This document shows positions 37,831 through 49,561 of a DNA stretch of 64,000 nt, piece after piece. The number at the start of each line of letters is the position of its first letter. The stretch's first letter is position 1. Where the stretch lies: contig WHVD01000006.1 of assembly GCA_015178975.1 (NCBI GenBank), positions 1,240,001-1,304,000 of the forward strand, given 5' to 3'. The translations under genes and the position numbers were made by a program. The notes below the pieces were generated by a model, which saw only the letters and a list, made by a program, of their open reading frames with translations, searched no databases and was not told the origin of the DNA. The stretch comes from Hysterangium stoloniferum (taxonomy: Eukaryota; Basidiomycota; Agaricomycetes; Hysterangiales; Hysterangiaceae).

Positions 37831-40800
37831 TGCCCCGCCGTCTCGGACTCGCATCTTCCCGTCCCTCTTTGCGCTGTGTCCTACGAGCACTCGTGACCGC
37901 CCACAGCCTTTTGCATACACAAAATAATATTCACCAAAATCCACCCCTACGATTAAAAAAAGATCATTTTTGAATGTTTAAGGCATGACTGTATCCCTAA
38001 TCGGGAAGTCAGCTGAATCGGGCGAAGCGTCTCTCCGAAGCGTGGCGGAACCCGCTGAACTTCCTGATCTGCCAGATGTCATCGGGAAGCCGTCGCCTTA
38101 CACCAAAGGTGTCGACAAGAGAGATTATAATAATATGCAGGGAGTAACAAACCTGCATTGTCGGTATAACATCTTTAACTAATATCAGGGTTAATCCGCG
38201 CTTCAAGCGACCTCGCAGAGTCGCATTAAATCCTTCATCACCACTATGCGCAATGCCCAGCGTATTTTCAACCAGACCCGTAAAAGAAACAAAACAACGT
38301 CTTCTCGTAAAGGCGGCTTCCTCGAAGCCCCTCCAAAGCGCCGACGACGTAAACCGGGCGGCCTTCAGCAACCAAACGGCAAGTCATGAAAAAGTCATTT
38401 CAGCAAACCTGCACGGTGGGCCGCCAAAGCGGCTTGAGAAATCGACATCCTGTAACCCAAGGAGCAAGTGCAACACCCTACTCCTTCCGAGCGGGAATCC
38501 ATCACCCTAGGCCCACTATCTTTCCTCCATTACTCAATAACACATGCCCCGCTAGGGCAGACCATATGCGCGCGACTACCAACTTAGAACACCGTTATTT
38601 TCCACACAGTCACATGTGCTGTGACAAAAAAAACCAGCAATAAATAACCACCTTGCTTTTTTTTTTCTTTCCTTTTTTTTTTTGGCAAATCCCACCACCT
38701 CTCGGTTTACCCGTTTTTGAAACTCTGTTCCGCGTATTTGAGCCGTGTGTTCCAAACCGGATAGATAAAGAAAAAGACGGGGGGGGGGCTCGTAAAATTT
38801 GAATAACACGTCATCCACGCATGATCGATTTGCACCTCCTCTACTGACCATTTACAGCGCTCCCCCGTGGTCAGGCATGCCATCCCAGCCCAGCTGCTGC
38901 CCGCGCCTGGTGTCTGTCGAGCGGGTTCTCCATGCTTATTGAGTAATTTTGGCTTTGGCGGGCGCCTCTCATTTCTCAATGCGGGTGGATGTACAATGGC
39001 GAATCGCGACTCGACGGAATCGATCGCGAACGGCGGGCATGGCTAGGACAAGCGTCGGAAGCGCGAGAGATAGAGGGAGGAGAAGGGAGGCGTTCGCTCT
39101 TCTCTGCACGAAGGGAAGCTTAATGCTTAGTAGGCGTTTACTTGTGTGAACTCGCTGCAAAACTGTTAAGCAGACAGCATTCGCATCTTGCCGTGGTATA
39201 TTCACTTCGACTCGCCGCCGGGCGAGTGTGAACTCGGGCATGAAGCTTACGATTGAAGCGTGAAGGTTTACGTATAGAAAACGCCAATATCGCCCGCTTT
39301 CAGATCAAAATTTAATATAGCTAAACCGAACACGTTCCCTATCGACCATCGTTCAAATATTTCAATGTTGTCACATTTCACATCACACCAGCAGCCTCAC
39401 GGTCAGGTTCGCGCGAATAAGGCAAGTGAGCGGTAGCGCGAGAAGAGCGTTTGTTTGCGCGGATTCTGCATTGAGTTCGGAAGGAGCGCCACAGCTAGCA
39501 GATAAGCGTGCTGTGTGGCTGGGACGACGACTATCAAGGGACATGAACCGTACCTCGTGAGGCGTGGGTGTGAACTGTACGAGCCGGGTGAGAAGTCCAG
39601 GTCAGAATTGCTGAAACTCATAGAAGCTCGAGCTTCATGGCGTATGCGCCACGCCTTATGCCGTGCCATGCGTCAAATTTCTCACTTAACATTATGGCGA
39701 GGGAGCTCTCGTCGACCCCACGAGGCTCACAACTGCCACTCTATCTTGATCTTTTGAAAAGGCATATTCCATTACATGCAGATCCGACCAAGTGAGCTAT
39801 GTGCATAGAACCAATCTAAAGGTAGGAACGCATGCTTTTAATTTACCCACTCGCATTAATTATTCCCATACGAGTACTTAGTCTGACAGAGAGCGAGTAG
39901 AAGATTTGACGTTTATTAAATATCACCATCACTAGAATAAAAGGTACATTCTATGGCAACTGTGCCCGAGCCCTTGGTACTAGATCGAAGGCGTTCAATC
40001 GCTCGCTGGGGTTACGTTACATAACGTCGCTACTATGCCTCGTGCATTTCGCTTGATGATAGAGACACTAAGGTTTCTCTCTAGATCCGATTCTTTCCAG
40101 TATGTACCTATATGCACGCCGTACATGCAGCACCGTAACTGCAAACGAGATATCACAGCGACGGGAGTCCCGAATGGCATTTTCAATCCTCGATCTCACG
40201 AAACATGTGAAAGTTATATCCCCATACACAAGAGTGTGTGCGCGCGCTTCTTCTTTCCCCGCCTGATAACTATGCGTATACTCTTTCTTATGAGAGGGCA
40301 AACCTGGAAGTCTCCTGTGCTTAGCCCTTGTAATCCTTCGCCCTTGCCTTGATCGATCGAACTATATCTAGTCTTGTCCGACGCTCGCGTCTAACCTGCA
40401 TCCACTAACTAACAGACTCCGAATCCGTCTGCCTCGATCAATCGAACATATCGGACTCGAGCGGGATGACAATCGAGGCTTACGATGGGCTCATATGCAT
40501 ATATACGATCAGGCATGTGATTCCTGCTTTGGTGACACGCATCGCTTTTTTTTGGGCTGCGTTTCCGCATGCGTGAATCTTTGATCAGGCTGTATGCTGC
40601 TAGTAATCGGTGCATGTATCGGTTGAATATATGCCATGGATGAGATGCTCTCGTCCGTGCTATATGCCGGGTGTTATGGACCGAGTATAAGTCTCGCGCA
40701 GACGTGTGTTATGCGAAAATCGACACCTGATACTATATCGGGGCAGACATTTACCCTTACAGCCACACGCATGCGACCTGCAAAAACGCGTGTCGTGAAC

Positions 40801-41087
40801 CGCCATGGAGAAAGAACACGTCAAATGCGTCAACATGCCAATCCCGGCGAAATATCCCCCCCCCCCAAGTTAGTCCGAGAATCGATTTTCGCCGACCGGG
40901 ATTCTTCCTGACCCCAAATCTCCCCCCGTCGATTCACGAAGTTATCCTGTCACGTCGCACCGGCGCGTACACTCAGCCCGCACGCACCACGATATATCAA
41001 CTTCCAGACACCCGTCGTCGTGACAGGCTGGGGTGGCCACATGCATATTCTTGGAAGCACTCGTGAATCCCCTCTGCGAATCTATTA

Positions 41088-41790
41088 ATGTGCCTGGCTC
41101 ACCCTCGCTTTAATCTGCGAAAGCATTAACGTCGACGCCGACCAGAAGTCATAAAGGGGGGTGGTATAGACCGCTTGTGATTAGCCAGGACCCTTACCCC
41201 GCCCCGTCCCCCGCGTTTTCTATCCCAAACGCTGCTTCATCTCATCTAAATACAAATACAAATACAAATACCCCGATCCAAGCCACCCTAGTAGGCTCAC
41301 GCCAAGACACAAAAGAGAAGAGAAAGCATGGAAAAGAAAAACAATGAAAGAAAAAAGTGAGAGATGCAGAAAACAATACAAACAAAACAAACACAAGAAC
41401 GACGACGGCTGCGGCAACCAAATTGTGATGGACAGGGCTGGGTGATGCATCATCATGCATCCACTTGTGAATGTGCCTAGCCCGCCACTCACTTTAATTT
41501 GCGAAAGCATCATGAATGCCGGCGAGGAGTTATAAAAAGATAGAGGGGGGCGGGGGTAAAGGCCGCAAGTGAGCTCTCGAACGTGAGCCACCGGCCTCTA
41601 CCTCCTGAACCGTCCCCCCGCACTCTCCATCTCCAAACTTGCATACCAAACACGATCCAAGCCATGTAAGTTCACTCCAAGACACAAGAGGACCGAAAAA
41701 AAAGAAAAAAAAAAAAAAAGAGCGAGATAAAACAGAAAACGAAACAAAACAAACAAAAAACAGTTGTATTCACAAAACACCCAAGTCGCG
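41088..41790. repeat. Two ~380-bp diverged tandem units
   Basis: Unit 1 (about 41088-41450) and unit 2 (about 41467-41790) share blocks in the same order: AATGTGCCTxGC, CTTTAATxTGCGAAAGCAT, a TAAA..GGGG tract, CCxxCCCCCGC, CGATCCAAGCCA, CCAAGACACAA, a purine-rich run, and AAACAAAACAAACA. Unit 1 also has (AAATAC)n near 41250. Divergence is substantial. The origin is unknown. Confidence 0.8.
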
Positions 41791-43859
41791 GCATCGAAAG
41801 TAACGATCGAAAAAAAAAAAAATTTCTAAAATAGATTGGTCCCGTCGCGTAAGTTCCGAGTACACATGCCCTGCGCCCCCCGATCCTGATCCTACAGCCT
41901 AGACCCCCTTCTGCAGGGGCGGGTGCAAATATCCCTCACCCCCGCCCTTGGAGCCCGCAGTAGCCACAGCCGAGTGCAGGGTACTGTTCGCTTGGAGATC
42001 TGTGCACGTGACCTAAGCCTAAGTGGTGTCCGTTTCCAGTGAGCATCCCTTGTTTATTGTATACTCCCGGCGGGACCTTTTTTCGATTATATATATCGAA
42101 CACACGCCACGCACATATTTCCTTCTCGCTGGGGGAGGCTACGTGTGCTCGTTGTCACCGGGGCTAAGAGGGGGAGGCGGGGATCTTTCAATTTTCCAAA
42201 AAAAAGGAAAAAGGAAAAAAAACAGCTTGATTGATTGATATATTTTAGTGGGTGATATTCTCGTTGCATGGGGACCAATGGGGAGTGACGTGCTGAGGGC
42301 CTTGAGGGGGATGGATGTTGCGGATCACGTTTTGCCCCCGACGTTGATGCGTTGATGACATCGATTTGAAGCCGGCGCGGCGTCCTTTGATTTACGCAGT
42401 GCAGGAAAATCTTTGGTTTGACGTTGCAAGGAACACATTGATGGATTGCACCGGGTAAGGACTTTGAAGGATTGGCCGCATGTCGTGTTCTGGGGATGGA
42501 TCAATGGCGTCGGTGGGCTATAAATACGCTTCGGCTGCAGGGAGTTGTGTCGGACAGAAGCGTCACTTGCTTCAGGTGCACGACAGACATAGAATTTGGC
42601 CATTTTAAACGCCTCGGAAACAATTGCAGAACCGCTTCTTAGAGATCCAGAGACGATCTTCGCTCCAGGCACGTCGGCACAATAAGTGGTTAGTGTGACG
42701 GTCACGGCAACAGGGATTCTGGACTGGGCTTGGCACGCATATCTGGTACACTTTTTTGCGGCGGAGACCAACCCGCCTTCCATCAAATAGAAAATGTCAG
42801 GTGGGCATAACTACTTAAGGCGTTTCAATTAGAGTGTATTAACAACTGTCAATATAGTGATGAATGCAACCCCGCCGAAACAATTCAAATTTCATTTCGC
42901 GTGCGGGTTAAAGGTGGGGTTGGATTGGGGCGAATTAATTCGAGATCGGGCGAAGTGATCCAACGTGGGTTGTGAATCGGGCATGTGAACGGGGTGTTTA
43001 TGGGGGGTGCGACGCTTAAAGATGAGTTTAGTTTACGTCGGGTGAACACTCTGCCCGCGATAAATCATTTTCATGGCATGACACGCAAGCAGGTAACAGT
43101 CGGGGAGCACGCCCATCTATATCCGCAGCAACGCGTCTTAACGGCGCACGCATATGGCCCCAGAATCACCTCGGACACGTCCAATAAGAGTCTAACATTC
43201 GAATCGAGAACGTCCGTCCTATACTCAGCGGATCATCCGCCCACCAGCAACGTGCAACATCGAAATCGAACCACAGGCAGATCGAGAAGCGCAATATGAA
43301 GTGCGTACACGCTTATGTAACAAATACACCGGGGGTGCCTAAATACACTGGGGTGCCAGTTGCGCGACTTGACATCCGTGGGCCGGACAGAGTTGGTTCT
43401 GCGATACGCTCCTGTGTCAGGCGGAGTGCGCCCCTCGTCATAGCAAAATTAAGTAATGTAGACGACCATGCCAGACTAATTCACGTGATCATTTGCCTAT
43501 ATTGAAATTAAACCTCCCGCAAGACGTGAACCTGGCTGGCGGCCGACCGGTCGGAGCAGGCAATACATTCCAAATGAAATAATGGTATAAAATGGGCAAC
43601 GGAGAGTAGTAAGCCTAACGCATAAGGGGGCGAATGAAAGGGAGACACATTCGAGTTAGACACAAGTGTTTCATTTAGAGTTATTGTGACACTGAACCAC
43701 AATCTTTTGTTTGTTCAGACTAGTCTGAGATGATCGTCCTTCGCCTTATTTCACGCATGCTAATTCACGCGCAACATTCCAATCACAGCTTGTATTAAAA
43801 TATAAACACTAATTTCGCCATGAGGTGCTATGCCGTATTTTAAAGTTGACAACTTGTGT

Positions 43860-44530
43860 GCCAGGTTATCGCAGATTGACCGACTATCCGCCCTCCCCCC
43901 GCACCGTCAGCTGCAAGCGAAGATATTCCAGGCACCGGGCACTTCAAGCTCGACGATATTCGATTCACTAGGTGGCGACGTGGAGGTGACCCTCCGCGAC
44001 ACCTTTGAACCTATACGTCCATGTCTCCTGACTGGTCTTGTTGGCCTGGTTGACCGATGACCTGATGTAAATCTCTACATTGCAAGCATTTAAATGCTCA
44101 GACCCCATGTCGAAATCCCTTGCTCTGAAACAAAGTTTGCCCGATGATGCCGGGTGTACGGGTCCGGATCCGAGGGCTATTGGCATTACTGGCACCTCCC
44201 ATCGAACAGCCAATTGTCAAAATCCGATACATGGGCTTGGGCAGTGTGGAAACCGAGCTACGTCTTGACCACAGCGATAGATGGCATTGGATGCTAGTTC
44301 TGCGAGGTGTGATCCGTGCCCCCCTGTGCCTAAGCCATCGTGCGTCCAATTGCGACTTGCGCGGTGGTGGCCTGTGGTCGAAGATGTATCGATCGTCCCC
44401 CCGCACCGTGAGCCACAGGCGGGCATGCTCCAGGGACTGCGTGGGCACCTCGACATCAGCGATACCGATCTGCTAGTGACGTGGGGCTTGACCACATGGA
44501 GCAGACGTGGTCGGACGTGCTAGGCCCGCG
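43860..44530. repeat. Diverged ~0.5-kb duplication
   Basis: 43885-44030 and 44380-44520 share CCCCCCGCACCGT followed by related sequence in the same order (CAGG.A, GGGCAC.TC..., GTGACxTGG-like blocks), about 495 bp apart. Identity is moderate. Neither copy holds a recognisable gene. Confidence 0.5.
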
Positions 44531-46394
44531 TCCATAATCATGCATGTCCGGATATCTGCAGACACACCAACTAGTGCGCGGACGTGTCCCGTCCTGGCAT
44601 CGTTCTTGATCTGGTCGACTGCGATGTGTCCGCGCGCCCCTTCAGGTGCCAATGTTGTGTCGGGCAACCTTACTGCGAAAACATAGTGTGCCCAAAGGGT
44701 GCTTGCTGGCTGCACGGCTCCGGCCCCGAGGGCCGATTTGCAAAAAGCACGGGTGCCACCGCATCAGCTCATTAGCACTCCCTTTTGAAAGCCCCCTTTC
44801 TTTGGCCTTGATGACCTGTCGTTCAATATGCAATACATATATAGTTTAGGCAGTTCGCGGGCACTAAGAAAGTTCAGCGGATGGCGGGTGGCTGGCGCAG
44901 TCTAATCGCCATCGCACAACCGTGGCAGTTAGGGAGCGTGATCTGACAGTGACACCGTCAAGGGACACCGCTGACGACATGATGGATGATCAGGATGAAT
45001 GTAGAGCGCAGGGTAAATATAAACACCGCTAACCCCGTGGGGCATGCACGGACACGTGCCCGCAAGAGTCCGACGCGTGATGCACGCAATGGTGGAGCGC
45101 TCTGGAAACCGACACCCGCAGGCACCTTGCGAGCCTTTCGCCGTGCTCGCCAATAGGTTACGAGATTTAGCGTATTCAAGGTTATAAGCTATTGTATAGC
45201 ACTTAAGTCTTGTTTTGCTAGTTCTAGTAAGGACGTCAGCTGTTGTCTCATGATATATTGTTCAATGGGCATTTTGAGGGTGTGAAGTGACAATGAACTA
45301 GACCGCCGTCTGCTTGTGTTAAGATCTGATTTTTATAGCATGTAGGCTGCAGTCTAGGCCTGCATTATTATCCTCGAGCGTCGGTGCCGTGACAAAACCA
45401 CGTTGCCTTGTCTCAGATCTGCAACGGATAACTTCCTACAATTGTATACCATACAAGTAAGTCTTTGCATTAGAGTTGTAACTCCCGCTGGACAGATCCT
45501 GTTGCGATCTGATAATACTACCCCAGATTCCCCATGAATCGTCTAATTCATCCAGGAGGGTTCTGGAGTTTAATCTAACTTTGATGCACAGCTTTGCAAT
45601 GAGTTAGTACTCCCGCCGGAAGGGTCCATGGTCAAAACCAGGTTAAGGCGGCTACATTGAAAAAAACTGTGTTTTCATGCAATGACCATACACCACACGT
45701 GTCCGCATCAATTGCAGTAATCCGTGTATATATACATACCCATTGCCCCCGGTGGGGAATATTCCGGTGGTGTTGAAGTCGGAACTGCCTGCAACTGGCG
45801 TCTGGCCCGCGGAGCGCAACCATTGTGGTTGCAGTTTTAATAAGGGTGAAATAGGAACACATCCCTGCGATTAAGCATATAGCCATGGGGTAACCCCCCC
45901 CGGTCGCCATTCGGAGGTTGATGTTCCCAGTGCGAAATCAGCGCTACGTATCACGTCTGAACTAAAAATAAAAAAAATAAGGAATATCTGGTCTGATTGG
46001 GAAGTGGTTTGATCAGTAAGACTAGGGAATAGTGTTTCGTAGGCACTGTATGGCCAGATAATTTGTGGTTACACTGGTTGGACTTGTGCTATACATGACT
46101 GGCGCAGGACACTCTTGGCACGACACAGCTCAGGTTATAGAAGGTTGAGAATGGTTTGGTAAGAAAGGATGGCAGGCCTTGGGCACATGTGCATAAATTT
46201 GTGCTGAAGTGCTGATGCAACAGCACAATGATTGATATATCATTAAAAGTGAACTTTGTATATCCAGTCGACCATATGGCGCAGCCCTCACAAACCATAA
46301 CATAGACTGAAAAAAAACCTCAAATCCTGCCAATCATACAGCGAGCCTCCTGGCTAAAATAGATATCACACACAAGCGAACGTCGAGCATGTAA

Positions 46395-46540
46395 ACGACT
46401 CAGGGACGTGGCGTATCTAGAATTCACGCAGTCATTTCATGTCGCGGGTCAACGGCGGGGTGTGTCGGAACAGAAGGCTCAGGGACCCTTCATATCCAGC
46501 ACTCACGCAGTGATTTCACGTTGATGGCTAGTGGTACACG
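46395..46540. repeat. Imperfect ~85-bp duplication
   Basis: CTCAGGGAC..., then AxTCACGCAGTxATTTCA, occurs near 46400-46445 and again near 46478-46522. A short local duplication of unknown origin. Confidence 0.6.
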
Positions 46541-47412
46541 CCAAGTGCGTCGGCTTGTGGCGATGCTCGGCTGTAGATATGGATTCTCTTCCCTTGTCCG
46601 CTGCGGGCGAGTTTCCACATCAGACGATATGCTCGGTCTAGTTGTTAGAGCCCGGACGACGTCATACTTTTATCCACGATACGTTGATTAATTGGAACGA
46701 GAATACGCGTGGACTCGGATATGACTGAGTCTTATCTAAACGATGCGACATTCCGATGATTTGGAAGCAGAGCACAAGGGGATACGATTGGTAGAAAAGC
46801 ACAGTCATTACTCTGGAGAATAGGCGTTGCTCGGCTGTGCATAATATTCTTTGTACAATTCCTCCTTCGTCCCGTACTGGCAAGTTTCAGATGACTGGAT
46901 TATTATGGGGGTTGCCAATATGGTTATAAGATATCATTATGATCGTGAAATTAGGCCAATATCGCTGCGGGGATGTGCCCCTATGTTTGTTAAGATATGC
47001 CGGGATGGTCTATGATCAATAACTGATGTTAGACGTTCTACTTCGGGACGTCATATGACAGGTCTAGAGCCGAATGAGCTACAGCAGTACTCTAGTGTGC
47101 ATTCCCGAGATAAGTGCTCCAAAACGAACACAAGTACAGATATGGGTGGATTCGAAAAAGAGTAATGGCGAATGTCTGCGCACGAGTGTGCTTGCAAGTG
47201 TGACATGAGAGACAAAGCTAGCCTCCGCCATATAGCACCTATCCTCCATTTTGGAACGAAAACTCGATGTTCTCAGAAGACGGATTGTGATGGAGAGAGA
47301 GGTTCGTGGGCGTTGTTGCTGATATCAATGTTGAAAAATTTTTGAAGGGAGGCCGAGAAGACGTGACTGTCGTTGAGGCCAAGGATATGAAGCCGGCCGT
47401 GATCCGTCGTGC

Positions 47413-49220
47413 ATGCCGCCGCACCAGGGTAGGTCCTCAAAACACAACTACTCTACTACAGCACCACGCGTGTACTGTTATCGGCTGCATTACTCGCGCT
47501 CGTTGGCGGTTTCATTCGTATTTGGCGTGGCGTAGTACCAAGCATGCCGCTGCTCAAGTTCACAATTGAGGACGCTCCAGTCCCCGCGGTCTCAAAAACC
47601 AATCATCGCGACAACCATTCAAGGAAAACATGGCTGGCCTATGCTCCTCTCGCACGTATGTAGAGTGGTATCGCTAAATAGATATGTACCCTAACACCGC
47701 GCAGTCGCAATATTCCTCATCCTAATGCCCCATCCTTCATATGCAATCATGACGAAGTCTTTCTACATGACAACACTCCATTCTCCAATTCGGTTCGCGA
47801 TCCACCTCGTTATGGCGTATGCCCTGTCCCTACTGGCGTTAACTTCGCTGGTGGTTTGTGCTGTCCGTGATCCAGGATCACTTACGCCTCGGCGAAAGAA
47901 ACAAAGAAACATGCTGGTTGAGGACGAGTCGCAGGAGGCATTGCTTCATAGTCCTGATGCGGGAGATGAACTGGATGGGGATGAGCGTGCGCCTACGGCC
48001 GCAGAGATTGATGAGCTTGCTGTTGGAGGAAGGTGGTGCAGACACTGTTGGAGAGCGAGGCCCGAACGTGCCCACCACTGTTCCACTTGCGATAAATGTA
48101 TTCTCAAAATGGGTTCGTGGATATTTTCGTGAAATGTTAGATGAATGGGGCCGAATTGATGACATTTGCAGATCATCATTGCCCATGGCTAGGTGGGAAC
48201 TGTATCGTGCGTCCCCAAACACTCTTATTTTGCATCGCGACAAACCGCTTCACGTAAATCATTTACCAGGGACATCGCACATATCCGGCGTTTCTGCACT
48301 TTTTATTCATGTGTACTGCGCTGGCTGTATATATCACATGCGTCGCTACTTCCGTGATTATTGCTCTTGTTGCGGATCCGTTTTCAATCGTGCTCACCGT
48401 TCCCCCGACTTGTCAATCCTGTCTAACTGCTATTTCATCACACAGGATCCAGTCGTATCACCCCTCCACGCTCTTTTCCTCGCCCTCATGAGCGGGATAT
48501 TTTCAATAGTAATGGCGTCTTTTCTTGTTTACCATATATACCTAGTTTCGTAAGTTTGTTACATAGCGTATTCTCAATCAGACTTGTTGAGAAACCTACA
48601 GGTCAAATCAAACGACCCATGAACATCTATCAAATTACTTCCTCCTCCGTTTTCTTCCCCCGCTGGTTCCCCCAGAACGCTCGCCACCCCCGCCCTCTTC
48701 ACCACATGTCCGGCCCAAGGCTACCCCCTCTCTCGCCGACCCTCCTACACCCCCAGACTCGCCGAGTCTATTGTCCACAAACATGGAGCTTCTCTCCGAT
48801 TTCCATCCGCTCGTGCCATCACAAAGCACATTGACAGCACCCACAGCAGAGTCAATGTCGTCGAGGGCGCGTCCGCTGCCATATCATCCGCCACAGGAGC
48901 ACGAGCTATCACATGCCCAGAGATGGCTTGTGAGACGGGAGCACGGGAAGTTGAGACTGTACGATTTAGGATGGAGGAGGAACTGGGGCGAGGTATTTGG
49001 TGGAGGGTGCGGGGGCGATGATGAGGATGGCAAGTGGCGAGGGAGAGCACGCCACGGTGCTCGTAGTAAGTGGTACTGGTGGAGTCGTCTGGTCCTGTAT
49101 GGGGGTGAGCAGAGAGGTAATGGCTGGACATTTGAGAAGGGAGAGCACGTTCAAGAGAGGTTGGAGAGATTGGCCCGAGCGTTGGCAGCGGAGCGGAGGG
49201 AAGAGCGGCGAGGCAGGTAA
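47413..49220 (+). CDS. DHHC palmitoyltransferase
   Basis: An integral-membrane protein S-acyltransferase. My model has seven coding exons: 47413-47432, 47462-47655, 47705-48112, 48172-48206, 48270-48389, 48446-48549 and 48602-49220. They total 1500 bases in one frame (499 aa). TM1 is in exon 2 (VLLSAALLALVGGFI), TM2 in exon 3 (FAIHLVMAYALSLLAL). The Cys-rich domain follows: WCRHCW..RPERAHHCSTCDKCILKM, then D/HHCPWLGGNCI with the catalytic DHHC split by an intron at its Asp codon, then GHRTYPAFLHFL. TM3 is in exon 5 and TM4 in exon 6 (FSIVMASFLVYHIYLV). The TTxE motif reads NQTTHEHL at the start of exon 7. A Ser/Pro-rich cytosolic tail and YDLGWRRNW complete it. Exon 1 is only 20 bp, and its GTCCTC donor is unusual, so the start is less certain than the rest. 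Confidence 0.93.
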
Positions 49221-49343
49221 ATGATACACTTTCTTTACTTGAGACTCTATTCATTGCATCGTGGCCGTTATGCGATGTTATTCTCTTTGTCGTAAAGATG
49301 ATAATTTATCTCGTTTGGAAGAATACTTAGAGGTGATTATTGG

Positions 49344-49561
49344 CTTGTGGTACTTTCTCATGTATACTGCTCGTCTGATCGAGAAGATGCCAAGGATCTA
49401 TTGGTACCCATTGGCTCAAGCTTGTGGTACTTTCTTATGTATATTGCTTGTCTAATTGAGAAGACGCCAATGATCTACTGGTACCAAGTGGCTCAAGCTT
49501 GTGGTACTTTCTCATGTATACTGCTCGTCTGATTGAGAAGACACCAAGGATCTATTTGGCT
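49344..49561. repeat. 77-bp tandem repeat, three copies
   Basis: CTTGTGGTACTTTCTCATGT starts units at 49344, 49421 and 49498, exactly 77 bp apart (the middle one has a single change in this stretch). The units differ by a few substitutions, and the last is cut short near 49561. The array lies about 120 bp past the stop of the palmitoyltransferase, probably in or near its 3' UTR. It stays open in one frame for about 60 codons, which follows from the sequence and period and need not mean it is translated. Confidence 0.92.

Larger units (their letters stand above)
37831..47412. other. Gene-poor stretch, ~9.6 kb
   Basis: No gene can be supported. The stretch contains homopolymer and purine runs (38660-38685, 38779-38788, 41690-41720, 41808-41821, 42197-42222) and local duplications listed separately. 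GC-rich parts (43.8-45.2 kb) give overlapping open frames on both strands without motifs. The longest is a 153-codon minus-strand frame at 42325-42786. No rRNA or tRNA gene was recognised. Confidence 0.5.

Noticed and set aside
38200-38460. Basic stretch reading KRRRRKPGG in one frame and open frames in two others
   Set aside because: No start, splice or family evidence; likely chance in GC-rich sequence.
42325-42786. 153-codon minus-strand open frame with a CxxxxC-rich start
   Set aside because: The start recalls twin-Cx9C mitochondrial proteins, but the second Cys pair is missing, and no family or intron structure supports it.
47858-48553. 231-codon plus-strand frame overlapping the palmitoyltransferase
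   Set aside because: It is a shifted frame running through introns; the DHHC and TTxE motifs are in the spliced frame.
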